Assembly (NCBI RefSeq): GCF_030816725.1
Contig: NZ_JAUSYG010000001.1
Span: forward strand, 2,542,001-2,606,000
Direction of reading: 5' to 3'
Length of the DNA stretch: 64,000 nucleotides
Origin: Pseudarthrobacter defluvii
Lineage (GTDB): Bacteria > Actinomycetota > Actinomycetes > Actinomycetales > Micrococcaceae
Made by a program: the position numbers and the translations under genes. Numbering within the stretch: position 1 is the first letter of the stretch; the number at the start of each line of letters is the position of its first letter. The notes below the pieces were generated by a model. It saw nothing but the letters and a program-made list of their open reading frames with translations, made no database searches and was not told the DNA's origin. Shown piece after piece: positions 18,446 to 27,217 of the stretch.

Positions 18446-20155
18446 TCACGGGACGGCGAGGACGTCGCTGACCCGCCACTGGCCATCCTTCGAGACCAGG
18501 ACCAACCGAAGCGCCTGTGGCTGGCTGGGTACCCCCGCGGCAAGCACGGTGTTCCCCGCGTCGACCCTGCGGAAGCCGGAGGTTGCGGACACCACCCGGA
18601 CGACGGCGAGGTCCGGGGTGGCGCCCTCTTCCGCCGCCACCCCGGAAAGTGTGCTGGCGAACCCGGCCAGGCGGTGCCCGGCGGAACGGAGTGGGGCGGC
18701 TATGCGTTCGTCGGCGGCAGCTGCAGCGGAGCCGGGCACGTTCACGTCGTCGAGCAGCTCCAGCCTGCCGCTGCTGAACGCATAATCCCGCAGCGATGCA
18801 AGGCCCTGCACGGCAACGGCGGGATCAGCTGCCCGGGCCCGCTGCCTGGCATCGTCGACCGGCGCTGCGGTTCCTGTTCCCCCGTGCACAACGGCTCCGG
18901 TCGGAGGTGCTGATGCAGGCGGCCAACCGGCCGCAGCGGTGCCGGGCCAGGGCGGCTGCGCGCCGGCAGACAGCCACCACATCCCGGCAACCGCCGCGAC
19001 GATGACGGGAAGGAGCGCCAGCACCAGCGTCCTTCCCGTCCGTCCGGCGGCAGACCCCTCGGCATGTTTCCTGCGCTCTCGGGCGGCGGCTTTCCTCCGC
19101 AGTCCGGCGGCGGCCTTCGTTCCGGCCGAGGGCACATGTTCTGCCGCGGAATGGCGTCTTGACCGGCCGAGGGGTGGAGTGCTGGAAGCCGGGGCATAGG
19201 ACAAGGCGGACCAGCGGCTCGTCGCCATGCGGCGGCGCAGAGCCTGGAGTTTCCGCCGGAGGCCGCCACCCCTCGTTTCGGGGGCAGTGTGCCGCCGCGT
19301 CAACAGCTCAGGCAGGACGGTGGGGTGGACGGCGTCGGAAAGGTCCACGGGCTGCGGTTCGGCGCTGCGGTAGACGGCCGTGGCAAGCGCCAGCGCGTCA
19401 GGGCGCAGCCGCCGGTCCTCATTCAGCCCTGCTTCCAGCACTGCGGCGAGTTCCTTGGGCACGCCGGGAACCAGGAGGGACAAGGGCGGCCGGTCGGCAG
19501 TGCGGCCGGGCGCAACACCTGTCAGGCAGAACCAGCCAAGCGCGGCAGCGGAGTAAACGTCCCGTTCGGGCTGCAGGCCGGCACGGACGGCGTCGATCGG
19601 CGACGGATCAAGGAAGCCCAGCGTTCCGGCGGTTCCCGCGCCGCCGGGGTCCCCGAGCATCCGGGCAACGCCGACATCCGACAGCATGGGTTTGCCCTGC
19701 CCGGTGAACAGCACATTCCCCGGGGAGACATCCGAATGGGTAAAACCTTTACCGTGCAGATAGCCCAGGGCCTGCGCGATGGGAGTCAGGACGGTGACGG
19801 TCTCCCCCACACTGAGCCTGCCACGCGCGGCCACCAGCTGCGCCAGGGAGCCGCCGGCAGCATAGTCCATGGTCAAGGCCTTCCCGCTGCCCGAATCCGC
19901 AACCCGCACCGCATCGTGGGCCCTGACCAAATGCTGGTGGTCCAGGACCGACAGGATGCGGATCTCCCGCCGCATCTCCTCCTCGGTAACGGCTGTGCCA
20001 CCCCGCACCCTGCTGCCGGCTTTGCGGAAGCACTTGAGCGCAACATCCCTTCCGGTCCGCTGTTCCCGGGCCAGCCATACATCCGCGCTGCCGCCCCTGC
20101 CCAGCAGCCGGCCGACGTCGTACCCGGGGACATCCGGCACCTGTGCATCATCCAT
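18446..20155 (-). CDS. Membrane-anchored Ser/Thr protein kinase, divergent motifs
   Basis: A 569-residue Hanks-type kinase with a single membrane helix. The glycine-rich loop GRGGSADVW (19-27), ATP-binding Lys41 (VALK), catalytic loop HSDVSPGN (140-147, Asp142 and Asn147) and Mg-binding Asp160 are all present. The usual HRD is HSD, DFG is DVG, and the APE motif is replaced by FLDPS. A basic juxtamembrane region leads to the helix (LVLALLPVIVAAVAGMWW near 390), and about 160 extracytoplasmic residues follow with no recognised sensor such as PASTA. The key catalytic residues suggest activity. It lies convergent with the TIGR01777 gene. No clear Shine-Dalgarno precedes the ATG. Confidence 0.88.
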   Translation of the reverse strand: MDDAQVPDVPGYDVGRLLGRGGSADVWLAREQRTGRDVALKCFRKAGSRVRGGTAVTEEEMRREIRILSVLDHQHLVRAHDAVRVADSGSGKALTMDYAAGGSLAQLVAARGRLSVGETVTVLTPIAQALGYLHGKGFTHSDVSPGNVLFTGQGKPMLSDVGVARMLGDPGGAGTAGTLGFLDPSPIDAVRAGLQPERDVYSAAALGWFCLTGVAPGRTADRPPLSLLVPGVPKELAAVLEAGLNEDRRLRPDALALATAVYRSAEPQPVDLSDAVHPTVLPELLTRRHTAPETRGGGLRRKLQALRRRMATSRWSALSYAPASSTPPLGRSRRHSAAEHVPSAGTKAAAGLRRKAAARERRKHAEGSAAGRTGRTLVLALLPVIVAAVAGMWWLSAGAQPPWPGTAAAGWPPASAPPTGAVVHGGTGTAAPVDDARQRARAADPAVAVQGLASLRDYAFSSGRLELLDDVNVPGSAAAAADERIAAPLRSAGHRLAGFASTLSGVAAEEGATPDLAVVRVVSATSGFRRVDAGNTVLAAGVPSQPQALRLVLVSKDGQWRVSDVLAVP

Positions 20156-20291
20156 GGAACATGTCTAGCCGAGTTCCGGGCCCGCTGCAGAAGTTATCCA
20201 CAGCCCTGGCTGCCGCAGTCACAATGGAAGCCGCCGGTGAGCTTGGACACTAAACCGGGCCCGCGTGGCCGCGGGGTCTAAGCTGGATGCC

Positions 20292-20960
20292 ATGACTCTT
20301 GAGTTTTCACAGCTGGGTCTTGCCCCCGACCTCGTTGATTACATGGAAGGCTGGGATGCCCAGCGCGAACTCCATGACAAAGTTGTCGCCGGAGTTGCCC
20401 CCAGCACAGTCCTGCTTTTGGAGCACGCCGCCGTTTACACGGCAGGCAAGCTGACAGAGGACCATGAGCGCCCGTTTGACGGCACGCCCGTGGTTCCGGT
20501 GGACCGCGGCGGCAAGCTCACCTGGCATGGCCCGGGACAGCTGGTGGCCTACCCCATCCTGAGGCTGAAGAACCGCTCCGGCATCCGGGATTACGTGGAG
20601 CGCCTGGAAGACATCATGATCACCGTTATGGCGGACCACGGCATCAAGGCCGAACGTATCAAAGGGCGCGCCGGCGTATGGATCAAGGCCGACTCCAAAG
20701 GCCCGGACCGCAAGATCGCCGCAATCGGCATCCGCGTGCTGAACGGCGTCACGATGCACGGCGTCGCCATCAACTGCAGCAATGACCTGGCGCCGTACGG
20801 GCAGATCATTGCCTGCGGCATCACCGACGCCGGCGTAACCACCATGTCCCTGGAGACAGGGCGGGAGATCCGGCCCGCGGATATTATGGACCGGTTCGTC
20901 GCGGAGTTCCGCAAACATGAAGAAGCATTGGTTTCGAGCCCTGAAGGAGCTCTACTGTGA
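20292..20960 (+). CDS. lipB: Lipoyl(octanoyl) transferase
   Basis: Transfers octanoate from acyl carrier protein to lipoyl domains, the first step of lipoate assembly. In the 222 residues the substrate-binding [17 protein letters not shown] lies near 77-93. The invariant Lys is in KIAAIG (Lys141) and the catalytic Cys in [10 protein letters not shown] (Cys175). ATG at 20292 gives MTLEFSQL; an in-frame upstream extension adds only nine residues and lacks support. It overlaps lipA by four bases, so the two are translationally coupled. The products act on SucB and other lipoyl proteins. Confidence 0.96.
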   Translation: MTLEFSQLGLAPDLVDYMEGWDAQRELHDKVVAGVAPSTVLLLEHAAVYTAGKLTEDHERPFDGTPVVPVDRGGKLTWHGPGQLVAYPILRLKNRSGIRDYVERLEDIMITVMADHGIKAERIKGRAGVWIKADSKGPDRKIAAIGIRVLNGVTMHGVAINCSNDLAPYGQIIACGITDAGVTTMSLETGREIRPADIMDRFVAEFRKHEEALVSSPEGALL

Positions 20961-21976
20961 CATTGGCACCTGAAGGCCGGAAGATGCTGCGGATCGAGCA
21001 GCGCAATGCTGCGGTCCCGGTGGAGCGCAAGCCGGAGTGGATCAAGGCCAAGGTCCAGATGGGCCCGGAGTTCGTGGGCCTGAAGAACCTGGTGAAAAAG
21101 GAAGGCCTGCACACCGTCTGTGAAGAGGCCGGCTGCCCGAACATCTTCGAATGCTGGGAAGACAAGGAAGCCACCTTCCTGATCGGCGGCTCTGAATGCA
21201 CCCGCCGCTGCGACTTCTGCCAGATCGACACCGGTAAACCCTCACCCCTGGACCGGTTCGAACCCACCAAGGTGGCCCGCTCCGTCCAATCCATGCAGCT
21301 GCGCTACGCCACCGTCACCGGTGTGGCCCGCGACGACCTCGAAGACGAAGGCGTCTGGCTCTACGCCGAAACCGTCCGCAAGATCCACGAACTGAACCCC
21401 GGCACCGGCGTCGAACTGCTCATCCCCGACTTCTCCGGCAACCCCGACCACATCGCCGCGATCTGCGACTCCAAACCCGAGGTCTTCGCGCACAACGTCG
21501 AAACCGTGCCAAGGATCTTCAAAAGGATCCGCCCCGCCTTCCGCTACGACCGCTCCCTGGACGTCATCACCCAGGGCCGCAATCACGGCATGGTCACCAA
21601 ATCCAACCTCATCCTGGGCATGGGCGAAACCCGCGACGAAATTTCCGAAGCCCTCCGCGACCTCCACGAGGCGGGCTGCGACCTGATCACCATTACCCAG
21701 TACCTGCGCCCGTCCGAGCGGCACCTGCCCGTGGACCGCTGGGTCAAACCCCAGGAATTCGTCGACCTACAGCACGAAGCCGAAGAAATCGGGTTCCTCG
21801 GCGTCATGTCCGGGCCCCTGGTCCGCTCCTCCTACCGCGCCGGCCGCCTCTGGGCCACCGCCATGCGCAAAAAAGGCCGCGACATCCCCGCCGAACTCGC
21901 CCACATCGCAGAAGGCATCCAGGACTCCGGCACCACCCGCCAGGAAGCCGCCACCCTCCTGGCAACCCACTCCTGA
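20957..21976 (+). CDS. lipA: Lipoyl synthase
   Basis: A radical SAM enzyme that inserts two sulfurs into octanoylated lipoyl domains. The 339 residues show both iron-sulfur binding sets: the auxiliary cluster cysteines C55, C60 and C66 ([12 protein letters not shown]) and the radical [11 protein letters not shown] at 81-88. The GTG start lies inside the last codons of lipB (four-base overlap), with GAAGGAG upstream. A strong terminator follows, so lipB-lipA is probably a two-gene operon. Confidence 0.97.
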   Translation: MTLAPEGRKMLRIEQRNAAVPVERKPEWIKAKVQMGPEFVGLKNLVKKEGLHTVCEEAGCPNIFECWEDKEATFLIGGSECTRRCDFCQIDTGKPSPLDRFEPTKVARSVQSMQLRYATVTGVARDDLEDEGVWLYAETVRKIHELNPGTGVELLIPDFSGNPDHIAAICDSKPEVFAHNVETVPRIFKRIRPAFRYDRSLDVITQGRNHGMVTKSNLILGMGETRDEISEALRDLHEAGCDLITITQYLRPSERHLPVDRWVKPQEFVDLQHEAEEIGFLGVMSGPLVRSSYRAGRLWATAMRKKGRDIPAELAHIAEGIQDSGTTRQEAATLLATHS

Positions 21977-21997
21977 CCCGGGAAATGTAAGGGGGCC

Positions 21998-22035
21998 AAG
22001 GGCCGGACGCCGGAAGTTTGAAGCGTCCGGCCCTT
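21998..22035 (+). terminator. Terminator after lipA
   Basis: Perfect 13-bp stem AAGGGCCGGACGC / GCGTCCGGCCCTT with a 12-base loop, followed by CGGTTT. Confidence 0.85.
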
Positions 22036-22064
22036 CGGTTTAAGTCACGTAGAATTGAGGCACT

Positions 22065-22817
22065 ATGGCGAAATCCCCTGACTCCAGCAACTCCCCTTCC
22101 GCGGGCTCAAGCGCGGTGAAGCGCGGCCTGTTCACGCGCAAGCCCAAGGAAGCAAAGGCCAAGAAGCCCAGCCGGCTCAAGCAGATCGGCGAGGTCTTCA
22201 CCATGACCCGCCGCCACGATCCCATGGTGCCGTGGCTGATGCTCGCGGTCTTCCTTGGTGTTGTGGCCGTAAGCTTCCTGGTGGGTTTCTGGCTGGACAA
22301 CTGGATCACCGGCCTGATCATCGGCATTCCGCTCGGCCTGCTGGCCGCCACCTTCATCCTGTCCCGCAGGGCAGAACGGGCCGCGTTTGCCCAGATTGAA
22401 AACCAGCCCGGCGCCTCCGGCGCTGCCCTCGGGACCCTCCGTAGGGGCTGGATTACCGAGGAACAGCCTGTGGCTGTGAACCCCCGCACGCAGGATGCCG
22501 TGTTCCGTGCCGTTGGTCGTCCCGGCGTCGTCCTTGTCAGCGAAGGCCCCACCCACCGGGTGAAGCCGCTGCTCGATGCCGAGCGCAAGCGCCTGGCGCG
22601 GATCCTGCCCAACGTTCCTGTCCACACCATCCAGACGGGGCGCGGCGAGGGCCAGGTGCCGCTGAGCCAGGTGGCCAAGCAGATGGGCAAGATGAAGAAC
22701 GAACTGACCAAACTGGAAGTCAGCACCGTCTCCAAGCGCATCGCCTCCATGGGCAACAGGCTTCCCATCCCCAAGGGCATCGATCCCTACAAGGCCCGTC
22801 CCAACCGCGGGCGTTAG
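22065..22817 (+). CDS. DUF4191 family membrane protein
   Basis: A 250-residue protein of the DUF4191 family, conserved in actinobacteria beside lipA and of unknown function. A basic N-terminal segment (residues ~18-40, KRGLFTRKPKEAKAKKPS) precedes two adjacent membrane helices (WLMLAVFLGVVAVSFLVGF and IIGIPLGLLAATFIL). A cytosolic domain follows with VVLVSEGPTHRVKPLLD. The C-terminus ends in a basic GNRLPIPKGIDPYKA segment. ATG is at 22065. It has its own terminator, 8 bp after the stop. Confidence 0.88.
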   Translation: MAKSPDSSNSPSAGSSAVKRGLFTRKPKEAKAKKPSRLKQIGEVFTMTRRHDPMVPWLMLAVFLGVVAVSFLVGFWLDNWITGLIIGIPLGLLAATFILSRRAERAAFAQIENQPGASGAALGTLRRGWITEEQPVAVNPRTQDAVFRAVGRPGVVLVSEGPTHRVKPLLDAERKRLARILPNVPVHTIQTGRGEGQVPLSQVAKQMGKMKNELTKLEVSTVSKRIASMGNRLPIPKGIDPYKARPNRGR

Positions 22818-22825
22818 CCACCAGG

Positions 22826-22866
22826 ACGCCCCGGTACCGGCACAGCCGGCCGCCGGGGCGTTTTTT
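22826..22866 (+). terminator. Rho-independent terminator after the DUF4191 gene
   Basis: Stem ACGCCCCGG / CCGGGGCGT with inner complementary bases, followed directly by TTTTTTC. This is the most classical terminator in the window. Confidence 0.9.
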
Positions 22867-22910
22867 CTTGCCCCAACCCGCCCCGCATTTACCTGTGACA
22901 GGAGTCGACC

Positions 22911-23264
22911 ATGCCCCTCCGGACAACCGTGATCCGCATCTTCCGCATCCTCGCTGTGGCCGAAGCGTGCAGCTGGGCTGCGCTGCTGACCGGAATGTAC
23001 TTCAAATGGGTCGCCCGCACCACGGAACTTGGCGTCGAGATCGCCGGGCCTGTCCACGGTGCGCTGTTCATCGGCTATGGGGCTGCGGCGCTGATGCTGT
23101 GGCGCCTGCAGCGGTGGCCGTTCCTGGTGGCTGTATTGGCCGGGCTCTCCGCCGTCTTCCCGTTCGCCACCATCCTGTTCGAGGTGTGGGCCGGCAGGCG
23201 CGGTTACCTCGCTGCTGACCGGGGAGCTGAGGCTGCAGCCGACCTGGAACCCAGCCGGGCCTAA
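22911..23264 (+). CDS. DUF3817 family membrane protein
   Basis: A 117-residue integral membrane protein of the DUF3817 family, function unknown. It has three hydrophobic segments: near 10-28 (FRILAVAEACSWAALLTGM), 48-62 (HGALFIGYGAAALML) and 68-92. A conserved-looking HGALF stands at the start of the second helix. ATG at 22911 follows ACAGGAGTCGACC, a good ribosome site. The EamA transporter starts 19 bp after its stop, so the two are likely co-transcribed. Confidence 0.85.
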   Translation: MPLRTTVIRIFRILAVAEACSWAALLTGMYFKWVARTTELGVEIAGPVHGALFIGYGAAALMLWRLQRWPFLVAVLAGLSAVFPFATILFEVWAGRRGYLAADRGAEAAADLEPSRA

Positions 23265-23283
23265 GCGGAGAGGGTCCGGCCTG

Positions 23284-24249
23284 TTGGAGTCGATTGATAC
23301 AGGGGCGAAGCTGCGGGAGCCGGTGACGGGCATGCAGGGCCGCCGGCGGGTGGTAGCCGTCCTCTCCCTGCTCGGGGCAACGCTGTTCTGGGCCGGCAAC
23401 TACGTTGTGGGCGCCGGTGCAGTCCAGAGCATCGACCCGCTGAGCCTGGTGTTCCTGCGGTGGGCTCTCGCGTTGGTGCCGCTGCTCGTGATTGCCCAAC
23501 TGGTGGAGCGGCCGTCCTGGCGCTCCGTGCTGGCCGCGTGGCCGTGGCTGCTCGCCTTGAGCGTCTGCGGCCTGCTCGGCTACAACCTCCTGCTTTACTT
23601 TGCTCTGGAGCACACGGACGCCTTTAATGCGTCGCTGATCAATGCGTTTAATCCTGCTCTGATCACGCTGGCCGCCACGGTCTTCCTGCGCGAGAGGCTC
23701 ACACCGCTGGCGGTGGCGGGCGTCCTGATGGCTCTGGCGGGCGTCCTGATCGTCATCAGCGGAGGGAATGTGGGCCGGCTTATGGCCACGGGATTTGGCA
23801 CCGGTGAAGTACTGATGGTGGGTGCCATCGTAGTGTGGACGGTGTACACGATCACCGGCCGTCGGGCACCGAAGATCCCGCCCATTACTGCCACGGCGGT
23901 CCAGGCAGCGGTGGTCGTGGCCATCCTGGGCCCGGTCCGTTTCGCGACGGGCGGCCTGGCGCTTCCCCCTACGACCACCGCGCTGGCGTCACTGTTGTTT
24001 ATCGCCGTGTTCCCGTCGGTGCTGTCCTACCTGCTGTGGAACCGCGCCCTGACGGTCCTGCCGGCGGCCGGTGCGGGGGTGTTCCTCAACCTCATCACCG
24101 TCTTCACCGCAATCCTGACCGTTCTTGCCGGGCAGGTCCACACGGCGGCCCAACTGGTGGGCGGCGCGGTGGTCATCGCAGGCGTGGCGGTGACCAACGC
24201 CCCGGCCTTCCGCCGGCCGCGCCGGTTGAAGGAAGCCGCAGAGGAATAA
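23284..24249 (+). CDS. EamA/DMT family transporter
   Basis: A 321-residue permease of the drug/metabolite transporter superfamily, with ten hydrophobic helices in two EamA repeats (first ending near VLIVISGG, second covering roughly 180-305). DMT members move amino acids, purines or drugs, and the substrate is not evident here. The TTG start at 23284 has GGAGAGGG upstream; an in-frame ATG at 23332 (MQGRRRVVAV) is an equally possible start just before the first helix. The gene converges with the RDD gene across only 15 bp and no terminator is visible there. Confidence 0.87.
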   Translation: MESIDTGAKLREPVTGMQGRRRVVAVLSLLGATLFWAGNYVVGAGAVQSIDPLSLVFLRWALALVPLLVIAQLVERPSWRSVLAAWPWLLALSVCGLLGYNLLLYFALEHTDAFNASLINAFNPALITLAATVFLRERLTPLAVAGVLMALAGVLIVISGGNVGRLMATGFGTGEVLMVGAIVVWTVYTITGRRAPKIPPITATAVQAAVVVAILGPVRFATGGLALPPTTTALASLLFIAVFPSVLSYLLWNRALTVLPAAGAGVFLNLITVFTAILTVLAGQVHTAAQLVGGAVVIAGVAVTNAPAFRRPRRLKEAAEE

Positions 24250-24264
24250 GCCGGAAACGGACGT

Positions 24265-24702
24265 TTAGCGCCGGATGAGGAGCGTGTTCATGGCCTTGTC
24301 ATGCAGGCCGCGCTGGTCCGGGTCGAAGATGACTGCGGGGATGACGAGGCAGAGGAGCACCGCCCTGACGAGGGCCGCGAGCGGGCCAGGAGTGCCGCCG
24401 CCGGGCTTGACCACGGCGATGCCCATGACGCGGTGGCCGATGCTGTAGCCGAGGGTTCCCACCAGCAGGATCTGTTCGATGGCGAAGACCGCAAGCGTTG
24501 CCCACGAGTCGCCGCCAAAGGCGAAGTTGCTGATGACCAGCGCAATGCCCCAGTCGATCATGATCGCCGCGATCCTCCGCCCCGCCCGGGCAATGGATCC
24601 CGGGCCGGATTCCGGCAGGCCCAGCCGTTCGCCCGGGTACTTCGAAATGCCGGAGGTGTCCGGTCCGCTGAGCCAGGAGCCAATGTCTTTGCGATCTACC
24701 AC
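24265..24702 (-). CDS. RDD family membrane protein
   Basis: A 145-residue RDD-family protein, a small membrane family named for conserved Arg-Asp-Asp residues; function is unknown or transport-related. The family pattern is visible as ARAGRRIAAIMIDWGIAL in the first helix, GYSIGHRVMGIAVV in the middle and DPDQRGLHDKAMNTLLI at the end. GTG at 24702 is followed by a second codon GTA; the ribosome site is weak. It is divergent from glnA, as in many actinobacteria, with the GlnR-type operator in the shared 283-bp gap. Confidence 0.88.
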   Translation of the reverse strand: MVDRKDIGSWLSGPDTSGISKYPGERLGLPESGPGSIARAGRRIAAIMIDWGIALVISNFAFGGDSWATLAVFAIEQILLVGTLGYSIGHRVMGIAVVKPGGGTPGPLAALVRAVLLCLVIPAVIFDPDQRGLHDKAMNTLLIRR

Positions 24703-24804
24703 TGTCCAAGCTTACCGAGCCTCCCCGCACCAGCCCGCCCACAGTGTGGATGGGACTCGACCACACTGTGGACGGAAGATACCGTGGACATAGCAGGGCA
24801 TTCT

Positions 24805-24842
24805 GTAACCTGCCCGAAACAATGCGGACACGGACGGGAAAT
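24805..24842 (+). promoter_or_regulatory. Probable GlnR operator upstream of glnA
   Basis: Four boxes in register: GTAAC, six bases, GAAAC, six bases, GACAC, six bases, GAAAT. This follows the actinobacterial GlnR pattern gTnAC-n6-GaAAC-n6-GtnAC-n6-GAAAc with two mismatches. It lies 143 bp before the glnA start, a usual distance for nitrogen control of glnA. Confidence 0.75.
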
Positions 24843-24985
24843 CCCGTATCCCTAGGCTGTTAGCAGTTTCAAGCAATCCCCCGGCAGGTACACCCAGCAG
24901 GGAAACAGTATGTTCTCCCTGCTTTTGGATTGCGCTGGATCAATGGCTTGCACGCCAGATATTTACATATGCGTTAGGAGCATAG

Positions 24986-26410
24986 ATGTTCAAGACTGCG
25001 GACGAAGTCCTCAAGTTCATCAAAGACGAAGATGTAAAGTTCGTCGATATCCGCTTCACCGATCTTCCGGGTGTCCAGCAGCACTTCAACGTCCCCGCCA
25101 AGAGCGTCGACGCCGATTTCTTCATCAACGGCCAGCTCTTCGACGGTTCCTCCATCCGCGGTTTCCAGGGCATCGCCGAATCCGACATGCAGCTGATCCC
25201 TGACGTCACCACCGCGTTCCTGGACACCTTCCGCATGGAGAAGACCCTCGCGCTGAACTTCTCGATCGTCAACCCGCGCACCGGCGACCCCTACCACCGC
25301 GACCCCCGCGGCGTGGCCGAGAAGGCAGAGGCCTACCTGGCCTCCACCGGCATCGCGGACACCGCGTTCTTCGCTCCCGAGGCCGAGTTCTTCGTGTTCG
25401 ACAACGTCCAGTACCAGTCCTCGCCGCAGGGCAGCTTCTACAAGATCGACTCCGAGGAAGCCCACTGGAACACCGGCCGCGAAGAAGAGGGCGGCAACCT
25501 GGGCTACAAGACCCCCGTCAAGGGCGGTTACTTCCCGGTCTCCCCCACGGACAAGCAGGCTGACCTGCGTGACGCCATGTGTGTTGCCCTGGACGAAGCC
25601 GGCCTTGAAGTTGAGCGCAGCCACCACGAAGTTGGATCCGCCGGCCAGGCCGAGATCAACTACAAGTTCACCACCCTGACCCACGCGGCCGATGACCTGC
25701 AGAAGTTCAAGTACGTCATCAAGAACACCGCTGACGCCTGGGGCAAGTCCGTCACCTTCATGCCGAAGCCGGTCTTCGGCGACAACGGCTCGGGCATGCA
25801 CTGCCACCAGTCGCTGTGGAGCAACGGCGAACCGCTGTTCTACGACGAGAAGGGCTACGCCGGCCTGTCCGACACCGCCCGCTGGTACATCGGCGGCCTG
25901 CTGAAGCACGCCGACGCTGTCCTCGCGTTCACCAACCCGACGGTGAACTCCTACCGCCGCCTGGTCAAGGGCTTCGAGGCTCCGGTCAACATGGTGTACT
26001 CGCAGGGCAACCGCTCCGCCGGTATCCGCATCCCCATCACGGGCTCCAACCCGAAGGCCAAGCGCATCGAATTCCGCGCGCCGGACCCCTCCTCCAACCC
26101 GTACCTGGCGTTCGCTGCCCAGCTGATGGCCGGCATCGACGGCATCCGCAACCGCATCGAGCCCCCGGCTCCGATCGACAAGGACCTTTACGAGCTCCCT
26201 GCCGAGGAAGCCAAGGACATCCCCAAGGCTCCGGGCAGCCTGGAGGAGGCCCTTGAGGCCCTGCGCGAGGACAACGAGTTTCTGCAGGCCGGCGGCGTCT
26301 TCACCCAGGACCTGATCGACACCTGGATCGAGTACAAGTACGAGAACGAGATCCGCCCGCTGTCCCTGCGCCCGAACCCCTACGAGTTCGAGCTCTACTA
26401 CGGCGTCTAG
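24986..26410 (+). CDS. glnA: Glutamine synthetase type I
   Basis: Condenses glutamate and ammonia with ATP to make glutamine, the main entry of ammonium. The 474-residue length and the beta-grasp plus catalytic domains are standard for the dodecameric GSI-beta class. Seen are [12 protein letters not shown] near 52-63, the ATP/metal region EAEFFVFD near 133-140, and [12 protein letters not shown] near 265. The adenylylation loop KDLYELP has Tyr402, the residue GlnE would modify. ATG follows TTAGGAGCATAG. The GlnR-type operator upstream predicts nitrogen-responsive transcription, and a terminator follows the stop. Confidence 0.97.
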   Translation: MFKTADEVLKFIKDEDVKFVDIRFTDLPGVQQHFNVPAKSVDADFFINGQLFDGSSIRGFQGIAESDMQLIPDVTTAFLDTFRMEKTLALNFSIVNPRTGDPYHRDPRGVAEKAEAYLASTGIADTAFFAPEAEFFVFDNVQYQSSPQGSFYKIDSEEAHWNTGREEEGGNLGYKTPVKGGYFPVSPTDKQADLRDAMCVALDEAGLEVERSHHEVGSAGQAEINYKFTTLTHAADDLQKFKYVIKNTADAWGKSVTFMPKPVFGDNGSGMHCHQSLWSNGEPLFYDEKGYAGLSDTARWYIGGLLKHADAVLAFTNPTVNSYRRLVKGFEAPVNMVYSQGNRSAGIRIPITGSNPKAKRIEFRAPDPSSNPYLAFAAQLMAGIDGIRNRIEPPAPIDKDLYELPAEEAKDIPKAPGSLEEALEALREDNEFLQAGGVFTQDLIDTWIEYKYENEIRPLSLRPNPYEFELYYGV

Positions 26411-26433
26411 CACCAACGCTTCCTGAAGCAGCG

Positions 26434-26466
26434 AAGGCGGCCACCGGTACACCCGGTGGCCGCCTT
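26434..26466. terminator. Terminator after glnA
   Basis: Perfect 14-bp stem AAGGCGGCCACCGG / CCGGTGGCCGCCTT with a five-base loop, followed by TTG. The A/T tails allow action in both directions. Confidence 0.85.
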
Positions 26467-26668
26467 TTGCGTTGTCCGGACGGTTAGGCCGCGGACGGAG
26501 ACCTAAGGTGGGGGCCCGCCTCCAGACGTGCTGAGACCGGGAGCCGGACCCCCTGGCGAATGCCCCCCGAGACGAAGACTGTCCAGCCTTCCCCCCAACA
26601 AGGTTGGAGAACACCGCCACCCACATAATCGGGCAAACGCTTACTAAGCGCAATGCCGGCCCGGCGCG
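26467..26668. other. Intergenic stretch between glnA and the GNAT gene, no gene seen
   Basis: About 200 bp between convergent genes. It has no credible open frame. A small inverted repeat GCTTACTAAGC lies near 26638-26648, followed on the minus strand by GTTTGCCC, and could be a weak terminator for the GNAT gene. The remainder is unexplained. Confidence 0.4.
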
Positions 26669-27217
26669 TTACGCCCGCACAGCAGGGACGTCAGGTGTGG
26701 CGAAGCTGTGGAACATGGTGCGCTGCGGCCCTGCCGGGCCTCCCAGATACGGTCCCGCATCAACGAAGCCGGCACGGCGGTAAGCGGCCTGGCCCGCAGG
26801 ATTTTCGTCATTGACGGAGAGTACGACGCCGGTCTCGCAGCTTTGGTGCCGGGCGGTAAGTTTCCGGGCTGCCTCCACAGCGGCGGCCGCCGCAAGGGCG
26901 CCCAGCCCTTTTCCCTGGTGCCGCCGGTCGATGAGGAAGCCGCGCAGCAGCCAGGCCGACCAGTCGTCGGGCCAGCCGGCCAGGCCGGCCGCTCCTTCCT
27001 GAAGGGTCAACAGGCCGACAGCATCGCCGCCGGACTCCACGACATAGGGGTGCCGTAACTCTTCCGCCAGTCCTGCCAGGGCCATGCGCAGCGGGTCGCC
27101 CACGAAGCGGTCCTGGCCGGGCAGCAGCGACAGGTCCGCGATCGCACCCAGCTGGATGGCACGGGCACCTTCATCGAGGTCCCGCAGGGATATCAGCCAG
27201 ACCCAGTCAGTGGCCAT
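26669..27217 (-). CDS. GNAT family N-acetyltransferase
   Basis: A 182-residue acetyltransferase-like protein. The acetyl-CoA motif A is clear: LRGFLIDRRHQGKGLGALA (RxxGxG/A as HQGKGLG) near 95-115. NDENPAGQAAYRRAGF near 148-163 is the usual motif B. The substrate is unknown. ATG at 27217 lies within the last codons of glnE (11-base overlap), which points to translational coupling; the frame also opens at 27241 further inside glnE. Its place in the nitrogen block is conserved context by position only. Confidence 0.87.
   Translation of the reverse strand: MATDWVWLISLRDLDEGARAIQLGAIADLSLLPGQDRFVGDPLRMALAGLAEELRHPYVVESGGDAVGLLTLQEGAAGLAGWPDDWSAWLLRGFLIDRRHQGKGLGALAAAAAVEAARKLTARHQSCETGVVLSVNDENPAGQAAYRRAGFVDAGPYLGGPAGPQRTMFHSFATPDVPAVRA

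Noticed and set aside
24974..26653. 559-codon open frame antisense to glnA
   Set aside because: High-GC mirror of the glnA codon pattern; no domain, no ribosome site, and glnA is unmistakable on the other strand.
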